Positions 1 through 9,268 are shown, numbered from the stretch's first letter. The stretch is 64,000 nt of DNA from Jiella avicenniae (GCF_021390325.1 NZ_JAJUWU010000003.1:372001-436000); one strand, 5' to 3'. Numbers and translations: made by a program. The notes: generated by a model from the sequence alone, not told the origin.

Positions 1-12
1 CGGAGTTGCCGC

Positions 13-786
13 ATGAAGCGCTGGTACAAGGAACGCTTCGCCTCCACGGCACTCATCGTCGGCTTCTTCCTCGTCTGGGAACTCGCCTGCGTCGCCTTCG
101 GCATCAGCGAGATCGTGCTGCCGCGGCCCTCGCAGATCATCGTCACGCTGTTCGACCGCTGGCCGGCCCTCGTGCCCCACACCGTCCAGACGCTCTACAC
201 GACGCTCGTCGGCTTCGCGCTGGGGGTCGGGATCGGGGTGGTGATCGGCATGATCATCGGCTCCTCGCGCGTCGCCTACGACGTCGCCTTTCCGCTACTC
301 GTCGGGCTGTCCTCCATCCCGAAGGTCGCGGTGGTGCCGATCTTCGTCCTGTGGTTCGGCGCCGGCACGGTGCCGGCAGTGCTGACCGCCATGGTGATCT
401 CGATCTTCCCGGTGGTGGTGAACGTCGCCACGGGTCTCGCCACCACGGAGCCGGAACTCGAAGACGTGCTGCGGACGCTCAGGGCGAGCCGGACGGATAT
501 CCTCGTCAATGTCGGCCTGCCGCGGGCGATGCCCTATTTCTTCGCCTCGCTGAAGGTCGCCGTGACGCTCGCCTTCGTCGGTTCGGTCATCGCCGAGACG
601 GTCGCCGGCAACAGAGGCATCGGCAACATGATGCTGATCGCCTCGGCCAATTTCAACGTGCCGCTGACCTTCGCCGGCCTGTTCATTCTCGCCGCGATGG
701 GGATCGGTCTCTATCTCGTCTTCGCCGCCATCGAGAAGCGGGTCACCGGCTGGGCCAACCGCAAGGCCGAGCTCGCCATGGGCTGA
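13..786 (+). CDS. ABC transporter permease, NitT/TauT family
   Basis: This is an inner-membrane permease of the SsuC/TauC/ThiX type (257 aa), which normally pairs with one ATPase and one binding protein to import small anions, sulfonates or pyrimidine-like compounds. It has about six hydrophobic segments. The family's cytoplasmic loop is seen around residues 150-180 (ELEDVLRTLRASRTDILVNV, then LPRAMPYFFASLK), the EAA loop that docks on the ATPase. A CGGAG ribosome site at 2-5 precedes the ATG. The partner genes must lie upstream of the window. Its neighbour downstream is an amidohydrolase, so the substrate could be an amide or N-heterocycle; this is inferred from context only. Confidence 0.9.
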   Translation: MKRWYKERFASTALIVGFFLVWELACVAFGISEIVLPRPSQIIVTLFDRWPALVPHTVQTLYTTLVGFALGVGIGVVIGMIIGSSRVAYDVAFPLLVGLSSIPKVAVVPIFVLWFGAGTVPAVLTAMVISIFPVVVNVATGLATTEPELEDVLRTLRASRTDILVNVGLPRAMPYFFASLKVAVTLAFVGSVIAETVAGNRGIGNMMLIASANFNVPLTFAGLFILAAMGIGLYLVFAAIEKRVTGWANRKAELAMG

Positions 787-806
787 GGCACTCGGAGGAA
801 AGCGAC

Positions 807-845
807 ATGGCAGGGACCAGCAGCAAGGGACATCGGAGACCATGA
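807..845 (+). CDS. Possible 12-codon leader ORF
   Basis: A short reading frame (MAGTSSKGHRRP) begins at ATG 807 behind the strongest Shine-Dalgarno sequence in the neighbourhood (GGAGGAAAG, 793-801). Its TGA overlaps the ATG of the following amidohydrolase in an ATGA. The arrangement would couple translation of the amidohydrolase to the leader. No family is recognisable and the peptide may have no function of its own. The strong site could alternatively be a relic of a former start. Confidence 0.35.
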   Translation: MAGTSSKGHRRP

Positions 846-2287
846 GCGAACGGACGATCCTCTGCGCCTCGACCGCCGAGGGCGAGGACTACGGGCTCCG
901 CCGCGGCCGCGCCATCACCCTCGCGGGCGGGCGCATCGCCGCGATCGACGGCGCGCCGGCGCACGAGCCGGGACTGTTCGCCATGCCGGCCCTCGTCAAC
1001 GCCCACGACCACGCCCGGCCGATCCGTTCGAGCGCCTTCGGCGCCGTCGGCATCCCGCTGGAACTCTGGCTGCAGTATCTGGCGCTGCTGCCGGCGGTCG
1101 ATCCCTATCTCGCGGCGGCCGCCTCGCTCGGGCGCAGCGCGCTCGGCGGCTGTGGCGCGGTGATGATCCATTACACCCGGACGAACGGGCTGACCCCGCT
1201 CCCGCAGGAAGCGGCCGAGGTCGCGCGGGCGGCGCGGGACGTCGGCGTGCGGATCGGCTTCGCCGTCGCCCTGAAGGACCGCAACCCGCTGGTCTACGGG
1301 CCGTCGGAGCCAGTGCTTGCGGCGATGCCCGAGACGGCGCGCCGGACCATCGAGCAGCGGCTGTCGAAACCGCAGCTCGCCCCGGCCGAGCAGATCGCGC
1401 TGGTGGACGAGGTCGCCGAGGCTGCCGGATGCGATCTCGTCGACGTCCAGTACGGGCCGACGGGCGTCCAGTGGTGCACGCCGGAGCTGCTCGAAGCCGT
1501 CGCGCAAGCCTCCGCCGAGACCGGGCGCCGCGTCCACATGCACTGCCTCGAGACCGGCTATCAGCGGGACTGGGCCGACCGGGAGTTCCCGGGTGGCATG
1601 CTGCCCTTCCTGAAGGAGATCGGCCTCCTTAGCCCGCGGTTGACGCTGGCCCACTGCACCCATGCCCGACCGGACGAACTGGAACTCATCGCCGGGTCCG
1701 GCGCGACGATCACCGTCAACACCCACTCCAATCTCGCACTCAAGTCCGGCATCGCCCCCGTCGCGGCCATGCTGAAGGCCGGATGCAACGTCGCGCTCGG
1801 TCTCGACGGCACCAGCTTCGACGAGGACGACGACGCCTTCAGCGAAATGCGTCTCGCCTTCGAACTGCATCGCGGCTGGGGTTTCGACGAGACGATCGCC
1901 GAGCCCGGAATGCTGCGCATCGCCACCCGCAACGGCCGGGCGAGCGTCACGGGCTCGGCCGATGGCGGTTTTCTCGCTGCAGGCATGCCGGCTGATATCC
2001 TCCTCCTCGACGAAGCCGCGCTCGACGAACACCGCCTCGTCGCCGATCTCTCGCCGGTGGATCAGCTGTTCACCCATGGCCGGGCGCGGCACATCGCCGA
2101 ACTCCTCGTCGCCGGCCGCTCGATCGTCAGGGACGGTCGGCTGACCGGCATCGATCACGCGGCGCTGCAAGGCGAACTCGTCGACCGCTTCCGGCACGGC
2201 ATGCGATCGGGCGGCCAGCTCGCCGCCGCGCTGCCGGAACTCGGCACGGCCATGCGCCGGCATTTCCGCGACCCGCCGTGCTGCTGA
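842..2287 (+). CDS. Amidohydrolase, deaminase/chlorohydrolase (ATZ/TRZ) type
   Basis: This 481-aa cytoplasmic metal-dependent amidohydrolase belongs to the cytosine deaminase/guanine deaminase/TrzN-like branch. Visible metal ligands are the HDH pair in NAHDHARP near residue 56, HMH in the middle (about residue 235), the AHC histidine (about 273) and the LDG aspartate (about 322). An N-terminal composite beta-sandwich is completed by the C-terminal segment. The ATG overlaps the stop of a 12-codon leader ORF, with a second weaker site (GGAGA) just before it. It follows an ABC permease on the same strand. The substrate is probably a nitrogen heterocycle or small amide; the sequence does not say which. 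Confidence 0.88.
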   Translation: MSERTILCASTAEGEDYGLRRGRAITLAGGRIAAIDGAPAHEPGLFAMPALVNAHDHARPIRSSAFGAVGIPLELWLQYLALLPAVDPYLAAAASLGRSALGGCGAVMIHYTRTNGLTPLPQEAAEVARAARDVGVRIGFAVALKDRNPLVYGPSEPVLAAMPETARRTIEQRLSKPQLAPAEQIALVDEVAEAAGCDLVDVQYGPTGVQWCTPELLEAVAQASAETGRRVHMHCLETGYQRDWADREFPGGMLPFLKEIGLLSPRLTLAHCTHARPDELELIAGSGATITVNTHSNLALKSGIAPVAAMLKAGCNVALGLDGTSFDEDDDAFSEMRLAFELHRGWGFDETIAEPGMLRIATRNGRASVTGSADGGFLAAGMPADILLLDEAALDEHRLVADLSPVDQLFTHGRARHIAELLVAGRSIVRDGRLTGIDHAALQGELVDRFRHGMRSGGQLAAALPELGTAMRRHFRDPPCC

Positions 2288-2403
2288 CGGCAAACGGCGA
2301 AGGCGCGGTTCCGATCGCCCGAACGCGGGATCAGCGGGCGAACGGCGGCAACGCGCCGGTCGATCTCATGCGAAATCCCGGCCGGACTTCGAACTCGCGG
2401 ACG

Positions 2404-2817
2404 TCACGCCCGCTCGAAGCGGATGTCCTGGGCGCCCTGCCACAACACCATCGGCCCGAGTTCGGCGAGGTTTTCGAGGCCCGAGGTCAGGGTGATGAAG
2501 TGATTGCCGGCGAGCTGGCCCATCTTCGAGGCGAAATGGACGCCGCCATAAGCGAGCAGGATCTCGGTCTCGCTGATGCCGCCCGGATAGAGGATGATCT
2601 GGCCGGGCGCCGGATAGCTGGTGTGGTTCTCGTAGCCGAGGCCGAAATCGTGGTCGCCGAGCGGGATCCAGACGCCCTCGCCGCTCCAGCGGACATGGAC
2701 GATCTTGCTCTGGTAGGGGAGCAATTTCGTGAAGGCCTCGCAGGTCTTCGGCGCCTTTTCGGTTTCGAGCCGGGCGTCGAAGGTGAACGGTCCGGCGGTG
2801 ATCTTCAGCTTGCTCAT
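2404..2817 (-). CDS. DUF3830 family protein (cyclophilin-like fold)
   Basis: This 137-aa protein has the features of DUF3830: an opening beta strand (LKITAGPFTFDARL), a TCEAFTKLLPY segment, then a beta-rich body with VRWSGEGVWIPLGD and YPGGISETEILLAYGG. The family has a cyclophilin-like barrel and no established reaction. It usually sits beside transporters and amidohydrolases of nitrogen-compound catabolism, as here. It is transcribed away from a LysR gene across a 145-bp intergenic region and is therefore a likely target of that regulator. No signal peptide or membrane segment is present. Confidence 0.85.
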   Translation of the reverse strand: MSKLKITAGPFTFDARLETEKAPKTCEAFTKLLPYQSKIVHVRWSGEGVWIPLGDHDFGLGYENHTSYPAPGQIILYPGGISETEILLAYGGVHFASKMGQLAGNHFITLTSGLENLAELGPMVLWQGAQDIRFERA

Positions 2818-2861
2818 GCGGGTCCTGCTTGCGGGAAAGGGGTGGCCGGGAGCGACCGGTC

Positions 2862-2874
2862 ACTCAAGATGAGT
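2862..2874. promoter_or_regulatory. Candidate LysR-type operator
   Basis: The short inverted repeat ACTCA-AGA-TGAGT lies in the divergent intergenic region between the DUF3830 gene and the LysR gene, 44 bp from the DUF3830 start. It has the dyad form of a LysR recognition site. It is a single occurrence, so the assignment is inferred from position and symmetry. Confidence 0.4.
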
Positions 2875-2962
2875 TCGAGCCTAGCGGCGCCGAGCGTGCG
2901 GCTCAAACGCCGATTGGCCGCTGGCGTGGTGCCGGAAGGTATACACGAGGAGACTGTGCGCG

Positions 2963-3883
2963 ATGCGTCACATGCGGATCTGGACCTATGTCGACGAAGC
3001 GGCCCGTCTCGGCTCGCTGCGCAAGGCGGCGGAAAAGCTGAACATCACTCCCTCGGCGCTGCAGCGGCGCATCCGCGACGTCGAGGAGGACCTCGGCACG
3101 CCGATCTTCGAGCGGACGGCCCAGGGCATCCACCTGACGGCCGCCGGCGAAGGCATGGTGCGCTGGATCCGCGGCCAGTCGGCGGATCTGGAGCGATTGA
3201 AGTCGCAGATCGAGGACATGTCCGGGCTCCGGCGGGGCAACGTCCGCATCGCCTGCAGCCAGGCGCTGGTGCCGTTCTTCCTGCCGCAGGAGATCTCCGA
3301 GTTCCGCAGCCGCTTTCCGCAGGTGCGCTTCTCCGTCGAGGTACAGGATCACGGCGTCGCCCTGCGCATGCTGCGCGACTTCGAGTGCGACCTCGCCATC
3401 GTCTTCCGCCCGGACCGCAGTCCCGACATCCATCCCCTGTTCGTCCTCGGCCAGCGGCTCGTCGCGATCATGCGCCGGGACCACCCCCTGGCCGAAAGGG
3501 ACCAGCTGCGCCTGCGCGACTGTGCCGCCTATCCGGTCGCGCTGCCGAGCAGCGGCTTCGGCACCCGCGCGATCATCGACGACCTCCTGGCGGGGAGCTC
3601 GACGCGCTTCGACGTCCAGCTCCAGTCGAATTCCTTCGAGATGCTGCGCAACCTCGCGTCGTCCGGCGACGTGGTCACCTTCCAGGCCGAGATCGGGGCG
3701 CCGCGCGAGGATCCGGACGGCGAGCTCGTCTACCGCGTCCTCAGCGACCGCGATCTCGCCCATGGACCGCTCGTCGTCTGCCAGCTGAAGGGCCGGACCC
3801 TGCCGGTGGCTGCGGCGAAATTCGCCGAGCAGCTGTCGCGCAGCCTGGAGGCGATCCGCAGCACGCCGGGGCCGGACGTCTGA
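2963..3883 (+). CDS. LysR-family transcriptional regulator
   Basis: A 306-aa LysR-type regulator. The N-terminal winged helix-turn-helix spans roughly residues 4-62 (GSLRKAAEKLNITPSALQRR, then LGTPIFERTAQG). A linker helix and a periplasmic-binding-protein-like effector domain from about residue 90 follow (RGNVRIACSQALVPFFLPQ). The start has a GAGGAGA site at 2947-2953. It diverges from the DUF3830 gene and is followed by an amidohydrolase on the same strand, so it probably responds to the compound these enzymes handle. Confidence 0.92.
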   Translation: MRHMRIWTYVDEAARLGSLRKAAEKLNITPSALQRRIRDVEEDLGTPIFERTAQGIHLTAAGEGMVRWIRGQSADLERLKSQIEDMSGLRRGNVRIACSQALVPFFLPQEISEFRSRFPQVRFSVEVQDHGVALRMLRDFECDLAIVFRPDRSPDIHPLFVLGQRLVAIMRRDHPLAERDQLRLRDCAAYPVALPSSGFGTRAIIDDLLAGSSTRFDVQLQSNSFEMLRNLASSGDVVTFQAEIGAPREDPDGELVYRVLSDRDLAHGPLVVCQLKGRTLPVAAAKFAEQLSRSLEAIRSTPGPDV

Positions 3884-3989
3884 GGACACACCACACGATG
3901 GCCACGCCGTCCCGGCACCGCCCCCGCGTTGCGATCGGCGACGCCGCCAAATCCTCCGCACCGCCCACGCCATGACGAAAGAGACCTCG

Positions 3990-5480
3990 ATGACCGCCAG
4001 ACCGAAGCTCGTCACCGGCGCGCGCGTCTTCGACCTCGACGGCGACGTCGACCAGCCGCCGCAGCACGACATCCTGATCGAGGCCGGCCGAATCGCCGCT
4101 CTCGGTCCCGAGGCGAGCGCCCGCGCGGCCGGGCGCCCCGAGGTCGAGCGCGTGCCGGCCGACGGCCTCATGGCGATCCCCGGCCTCGTCAACGCCCATT
4201 ATCACTCGCACGACGTACTTCTGCGCGGCCTGTTCGAGCAGATGCCGCTCGACGTCTGGGGCTTCTACAGCTTCCCGGCCAACTACACGCGGCGCAGCGG
4301 CCGGGAGGTGCGGCTGCGCACCCTTCTCGGCGCCGCCGACTGCCTCGCCAACGGCATCACCACGATCCAGGACATGGTGACCGTCGTCGGCCCCGACCGC
4401 GAGCATGTCGGCGAGATCCTCTCCGCCTATGGGGCGATCGGCACCCGCGTGGTACTGGCCCTGCAGCTCGGCGACCGCGCGGCGGAAGAGGCCGTGCCCT
4501 TCTGGGACGAACTGCCCGAGTCGGTGCGGGCCCGCCTGCCCGGCCGGCTCGACACGGCGCCGACGCGGGCGATGATCGAGGAGTTGCTGGACGAGAAGGC
4601 CCCGCCCCGCCTCACCTGGGGCCTCGGCCCCTCGGCGCCGCAACGCTCCTCCGACACGCTGCTCGAATGGACGGCGAAACAGGCCGAGCGGCACGGCCTG
4701 CAGGTCTTCACCCATCTCTACGAGGCCCGCTCCCAGGCGGTGCTCGCCCGCCGCGAAGGCGGTTCGCTCCTGTCGACGCTGGAGCGCTTCGGGCTGCTGT
4801 CGCCGCACCTCACGATCGCCCATGGGGTCTGGATCGACGATGACGAGATCGACCGCTTCGGCGCGTCCGGCGCCAGCCTTGCCTGCAATCCGATGAGCAA
4901 CATGAAGCTTCTGAACGGCTTCGCCCCCGTCCGCCGCTATGCCGATGCCGGCGCCAACCTGTCGCTCGGCTGCGACAATTGCAGCGGCAACGACGCCCAA
5001 AGCCTGTTCCAGTCGATGAAGATGTTCGCGCTCTATTGGGGGATGCAGACCGCCGCGGGCGAGACCGGCGCCGCGCGCGAGGCCTTTCGGGCGGCGACAC
5101 TCGGCGGGGCACAGGCGCTGGGCCTTGCCGGCGAAATCGGCGCGCTGAAGCCGGGCTACCGGGCCGACATGGTGCTGATCGATCTCGCCGCGCCCTGCTA
5201 TCGCCCGCTCAACAGCGCCCTGCGCCAGCTCGTCTATGGCGAGACCGGCACGGCGATCCGCAGCGTCATGGTGGAGGGCGAAATCGTGCTGCAGGACGGC
5301 CGGCTCGTCGGTCAGTCCGAGGCGCAGTTGAAGGCCGATGCCGAAGCGGCGCGGGGGGCATCGCGCGAAGAGATCGCCGCCATCGGCCGGCGCAATGCCG
5401 AATTCGTCGGCGACCTTCTCGCCGCCTACGAGCGGGCCGATGCCTATCCGCTGCCCTTCGACCGCTTCTCGATGCGCTGA
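3990..5480 (+). CDS. Amidohydrolase, deaminase type
   Basis: This 496-aa cytoplasmic amidohydrolase is related to guanine deaminase and s-triazine hydrolases. Metal ligands are seen in NAHYHSHD (HxH), FTHLYE, IAHGVW and the aspartate of GCDNCSGND, the position usually read GTDG. The C terminus (about 420-496) is longer than usual and helical. The start at 3990 is preferred to ATG 3972 because AAGAGA lies at the right distance before it. It is the second of three such enzymes in 10 kb and converges on the molybdenum hydroxylase operon, so the two may attack the same ring compound. Confidence 0.88.
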   Translation: MTARPKLVTGARVFDLDGDVDQPPQHDILIEAGRIAALGPEASARAAGRPEVERVPADGLMAIPGLVNAHYHSHDVLLRGLFEQMPLDVWGFYSFPANYTRRSGREVRLRTLLGAADCLANGITTIQDMVTVVGPDREHVGEILSAYGAIGTRVVLALQLGDRAAEEAVPFWDELPESVRARLPGRLDTAPTRAMIEELLDEKAPPRLTWGLGPSAPQRSSDTLLEWTAKQAERHGLQVFTHLYEARSQAVLARREGGSLLSTLERFGLLSPHLTIAHGVWIDDDEIDRFGASGASLACNPMSNMKLLNGFAPVRRYADAGANLSLGCDNCSGNDAQSLFQSMKMFALYWGMQTAAGETGAAREAFRAATLGGAQALGLAGEIGALKPGYRADMVLIDLAAPCYRPLNSALRQLVYGETGTAIRSVMVEGEIVLQDGRLVGQSEAQLKADAEAARGASREEIAAIGRRNAEFVGDLLAAYERADAYPLPFDRFSMR

Positions 5481-5511
5481 ACGCCGACGCCGGACCGGCC
5501 GAATGCCGCCG

Positions 5512-5997
5512 TCAGGCCCGCAGGCGCCCGGCGGCTTCCTCGACCGCCTCGACGATCGCCTGATAGCCGGTGCAGCGGCAGATGTTGCCGGAGAGCGCCG
5601 CCCGGATCTCGGCCCGGTCCGGCGCCGGAGTGTGCTCCAAAAGTTCCGCCGCCTGCAGGAGGATTCCCGGCGTGCAGAAACCGCATTGCAGCGCCGCCCG
5701 CTCAAAGAAGCAGTCCTGCAGCACGGCGACGCGCCCCGATCGCGTCGCCCCTTCGACGGTTTCGACGCGGGCACCGTCCGCCTGCACCGCCAGCATCAGA
5801 CAGCCGCGCACCACGCGCCCGTCCACCTGAACGTGGCAGGCGCCGCAGACGCCGTGCTCGCAGCCGACATGGCTCCCGGTCAGGCCGAGATCGTGCCGCA
5901 CCCAGTCGACCAGCGACCGGCGCACCGGCACGACGTCGCGCACGGCTTCGCCGTTGACGGTGCAGGTGATCGTCAGGGTTTCCTCGTCGACCGTCAT
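5512..5997 (-). CDS. Xanthine-dehydrogenase-family [2Fe-2S] subunit
   Basis: Small iron-sulfur subunit (161 aa) of a three-subunit molybdenum hydroxylase of the CoxS/XdhC-domain type. The plant-ferredoxin-like cluster is formed by GCEHGVCGAC plus the cysteine of VRGCLM. The second, helical cluster is formed by QCGFCTPG and NICRCTGY. It passes electrons from the molybdenum subunit to the FAD subunit. ATG 5997 overlaps the stop of the FAD-subunit gene in ATGA, so it is the last gene of a tightly coupled operon. Confidence 0.95.
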   Translation of the reverse strand: MTVDEETLTITCTVNGEAVRDVVPVRRSLVDWVRHDLGLTGSHVGCEHGVCGACHVQVDGRVVRGCLMLAVQADGARVETVEGATRSGRVAVLQDCFFERAALQCGFCTPGILLQAAELLEHTPAPDRAEIRAALSGNICRCTGYQAIVEAVEEAAGRLRA

Positions 5998-6863
5998 CGG
6001 GCGGCTTCCTCCTCGAGCTGGCGCCGGGTCTCCAGCAGCAGATTGCGCGCCAGGAGAAGCCGGTAGGCGGCGGGGTATTCGGCCCCCTCGATTGGATCCA
6101 GAACCGCGCCGAGGCCGTCGCCGGCTGCCCGCCACGCCTGCTCGTCCGAGACGGCGGCGCCCGCCAGTGCCGCTTCGACGGCGGCGAGGCGTCGGGGACT
6201 TTCCTCGACGCCAGCGAAGACGACGCGGCACTCGCCGACGCGGCCGGCCTCGATGCGTCCGGCAAAGGCGATCGCCGCCAGCGCGAAATCGCCGTGCCGC
6301 CGCGAGACCTCGCGGAAACAGAAGCGAAAATCCGGGCCGAGCGGGGCGAAGTCGACGCCGACGAGCAACTCCTCCGGCCGGAGCGCCGTCGTATAGACGC
6401 CTTCGAAGAACGAGGCCGCGGGGATCCGCCGCTCGCCGGTCGAGGAACGGGCGAGGATCGCGCCATCGAGGCAGACGGTGACGGCGGGGATTTCGGCGGC
6501 GGGATCGGCGAGCGCCAGGCTGCCGCCGAAGGTGCCGCGGTTGCGCACCGCCTCGTGCGCGACGTTGCCGAGGGCCAGCGCCAAAAGCGGCGCCGCACGC
6601 GCGACCGTCGCGGACCGGAGCACCTCGGCATGGCGGGCGCGGGCGCCGACATGCAGCCGCTCACCGATAATTTCGATCCGGTCGAGCCCGGCAATGCGGT
6701 TGACGTCGATCAGCACGGCGGGCTGCGCCATTCGCAGGTTGAGCATGGGAACGAGGCTCTGGCCGCCCGCGAGGACCGCCGCATCATCTCCCCACTCGGC
6801 GAGCATCGCCAGCGCCTCCTCCAGCGTCTCCGGCCTCAAATAACGAAACCGGGCGGGCTTCAT
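5994..6863 (-). CDS. Xanthine-dehydrogenase-family FAD-binding subunit
   Basis: FAD subunit (289 aa) of the same molybdenum hydroxylase, of the CoxM type. It opens with the family's MKPARFRYLRPETLEEAL and carries the FAD-binding signatures AGGQSLVPMLNLR (near residues 32-44) and RNRGTFGGSLALADP (near 110-125). A C-terminal CoxM domain follows. The ATG at 6863 overlaps the stop of the large-subunit gene by four bases. Length is normal for the family. Confidence 0.95.
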   Translation of the reverse strand: MKPARFRYLRPETLEEALAMLAEWGDDAAVLAGGQSLVPMLNLRMAQPAVLIDVNRIAGLDRIEIIGERLHVGARARHAEVLRSATVARAAPLLALALGNVAHEAVRNRGTFGGSLALADPAAEIPAVTVCLDGAILARSSTGERRIPAASFFEGVYTTALRPEELLVGVDFAPLGPDFRFCFREVSRRHGDFALAAIAFAGRIEAGRVGECRVVFAGVEESPRRLAAVEAALAGAAVSDEQAWRAAGDGLGAVLDPIEGAEYPAAYRLLLARNLLLETRRQLEEEAAR

Positions 6864-9268
6864 GGCGCCTCTCCCGCGCCGAGATCCCCGAGGGCGCGCA
6901 GGACCGACACCGGCTTGATCGGCAGCGCGGCGAGGCTGGCGCCATGCGGGGCGAGCGCGTCGTTGACGGCGTTCAGGATGGCGGCCGGGGCACCGCAGGT
7001 GCCCGCCTCCCCGGCCCCCTTGGCGCCGACGGACGATCCGCTGTAGGGCGTTTCGACATGGCCGATCGCGATCTCCGGCAGGTCGCCGGCCATCGGCACC
7101 AGATAGTCGGCGAGCGTGCCGCTGGTGAACTGGCCGGCCGCATCGTAGCGGCAGGCCTCGTAGAGCGCCTCGCCGATGCCCTGGACCACCCCGCCGCGGA
7201 TCTGCTCGTCGACGAGGAGCGGATTGATGATTCGGCCGCAATCCTCGACCACCCAGTGACCGAGCAGGCGGACGAAGCCGGTGGCGCGGTCGATCTCGAC
7301 CATCGCCGCCTGGATGCCGTTGGTCGGCAGGAACGGGTCGTCGTCGCGGTGATACTGCTCGGCGACGGTGAATTGCGGCCGCACACCCGCCGGAAGCTCG
7401 TGGCTGCGGAACAGGACGAGGTCGGCGAGATCGGCAAGCGTCATGCGCGGGGTGCCGGTCGCGACCTCGACGACCTCGCCGGCGCGGATGTCGAGATCCG
7501 CCGGTTTCGCCTGCACGAGCGCCGCGACGGCGGCCAGAATCTCGCCGCGCAGCCGGCGCCCGGCGCGCCAGGCCGCCTCGCCGGCGATGGCCGCGCCGCG
7601 CGAGGCCCAGGCGCCGCCGCCATGAGGCGCGGTGCGCGTGTCGCCCGTCTCGACCCGGACGTTCGACGGGTCGAGGCCGACGCCATCGGCCAGAACCTGC
7701 GCCAGCGCCTGCCGGACCCCCTGGCCGATCTCGCTGGCCGAAGCCTGCGCCCGGACCGAACCGGACGGCTCCAGCGACGCCACCACCGTGTCGCCGGCGG
7801 CGACCTTGACGCCGGCCGCGCCATAGGCCTGCGACCCGGTCGCGGTGAATTCGACGAAGCTGGCGAAGCCGAGGCCGAGCAGCCGCCCCGCGGCCCGGCC
7901 GGCGCGAACCTCCTCGCGCTTGGCATCGAGGTCGACGAGCCCGATCATCGCGTCGAGGCAGGCGTGGTGGGAGAGTTCGAACATCCGCCCGCCCGCCGGA
8001 TTGGTCCAGGGCATGGCCTCGACGGGGAGGAGATTGCGGCGTCGGAAGGCCAGCGGGTCCTCGCCGCGCCGCGCCGCAGCGAGGTCCACGAGGCGCTCGG
8101 TCACGGCGCAGGCGATCGGATGGCCGACGGAGCGGTACTGGCCGGTCAGCGACTTGTTCTGCAGCAGGCATTCGAGCCGCGCGCGATAGGCCTCGAACCG
8201 ATAGGGGCCGCCCATCGCCCGCAAGACGCTCATCGCCTCGGTGGTGCTCGACCGGGGGAAGACGGAATAGGCCCCGAGCCCTTGGACGTCGTGGATGTCG
8301 AAGCCGAGGATGCGGCCCTCGCCGTCCACCGCCATGCGGGCGTCGACCTGATGTTCGCGGGCGTGGATGTCGGTGGCGAGCGCCTCGATGCGGTCGGCGA
8401 CGAACTTCACCGGCCGGCCGAGCAGCTTTGCCGCCGCGCAGGTCGCGAGTTCGTCGGGATAGACGTGCATCTTGATGCCGAAGCCGCCGCCGACGTCGCC
8501 GCAGGCCACCCGCACCCGGCCGATCGGAAGGTCGAGCTGTTCGGCGATGTGGAGCTGCAGCTGGTGAGGCATCTGGTGGGAGATGCGGACGTCGAGGAGC
8601 CCCTCGGCGGGATCGAATTCGGCGAGCACCCCGCGCGGCTCCAGCGAGACGCCGGTCTTGCGCTCGAAGGCGAAGCGCTCCTCGACGACGAAGTCGGCGC
8701 CGGCAAAGACGGCGTCGAAATCGGCCGAGCCGAACTCCGTGCGCCAGGCGACGTTGTCGGCCAGCTCCGGATGCGTCAGGGCTTCGGCGGACAGGGCGGC
8801 GGCGAGGCTGGCGACGGCCGGCAACTCCTCCCAGTCGACCGCGATCAGATCCAGCGCGTCCTCGGCCCGGGCCCGGCTTTCGGCGACGACCATCGCCACC
8901 GGCTCGCCCTGGAAGGCCACCCGGCCGTCCGCAAGTGCCCGCTGCACCGGCGAGACCAATCCGGGAAAGGCGCCGGAGCGGCATTGCCAGGGCCGGCACA
9001 CCGGCGCGAGATCCGCCGCGGTCAGCACGGCGACGACGCCGCTCAGGCCGGCGGCCGTCGACGTATCGGCGATCGTGAAGCGGGCATGGGCGAAGGGGCT
9101 GCGCAGGAAGGCGGCGTGCAGGCAACCCCGTGGCGCGCCGTCGTCGACATAGCGCCCGCGCCCGGCCAGCAGCCGCCGCGTTTCGGCCCTCGGCATGGAG
9201 CGACCGATGGCGGGTGTATCGGTCCGGATCATGCCGATCGGCGCTGTGGTCTCGGGGGCGCTCGTCAT
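6860..9268 (-). CDS. Xanthine-dehydrogenase-family molybdopterin-binding subunit
   Basis: Catalytic large subunit (802 aa) of a molybdenum hydroxylase that inserts an oxygen from water into an aromatic or aldehyde carbon. Recognisable parts are the N-terminal aldehyde-oxidase hammerhead (RRLLAGRGRYVDD, AFLRSPFAHA), the cofactor loops GGGFGIKMH and TGQYRSVGHP, EIGQGV, and the C-terminal GAKGAGEAGTCG holding the catalytic glutamate. The active-site loop lacks the AYRCSFR motif of true CO dehydrogenase, so this is a hydroxylase. The start is taken at 9268 because it overlaps the upstream amidohydrolase stop in ATGA; a later ATG (MPRAETRR) is possible. Flanking deaminases suggest an N-heterocycle substrate. 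Confidence 0.93.
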   Translation of the reverse strand: MTSAPETTAPIGMIRTDTPAIGRSMPRAETRRLLAGRGRYVDDGAPRGCLHAAFLRSPFAHARFTIADTSTAAGLSGVVAVLTAADLAPVCRPWQCRSGAFPGLVSPVQRALADGRVAFQGEPVAMVVAESRARAEDALDLIAVDWEELPAVASLAAALSAEALTHPELADNVAWRTEFGSADFDAVFAGADFVVEERFAFERKTGVSLEPRGVLAEFDPAEGLLDVRISHQMPHQLQLHIAEQLDLPIGRVRVACGDVGGGFGIKMHVYPDELATCAAAKLLGRPVKFVADRIEALATDIHAREHQVDARMAVDGEGRILGFDIHDVQGLGAYSVFPRSSTTEAMSVLRAMGGPYRFEAYRARLECLLQNKSLTGQYRSVGHPIACAVTERLVDLAAARRGEDPLAFRRRNLLPVEAMPWTNPAGGRMFELSHHACLDAMIGLVDLDAKREEVRAGRAAGRLLGLGFASFVEFTATGSQAYGAAGVKVAAGDTVVASLEPSGSVRAQASASEIGQGVRQALAQVLADGVGLDPSNVRVETGDTRTAPHGGGAWASRGAAIAGEAAWRAGRRLRGEILAAVAALVQAKPADLDIRAGEVVEVATGTPRMTLADLADLVLFRSHELPAGVRPQFTVAEQYHRDDDPFLPTNGIQAAMVEIDRATGFVRLLGHWVVEDCGRIINPLLVDEQIRGGVVQGIGEALYEACRYDAAGQFTSGTLADYLVPMAGDLPEIAIGHVETPYSGSSVGAKGAGEAGTCGAPAAILNAVNDALAPHGASLAALPIKPVSVLRALGDLGAGEAP

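Noticed and set aside
743-2293. Long minus-strand reading frame opposite the first amidohydrolase
   Set aside because: Low-complexity, Arg/Gly/Ala-rich translation without motifs; the plus-strand frame has clear amidohydrolase ligands. It is a GC-rich shadow frame.
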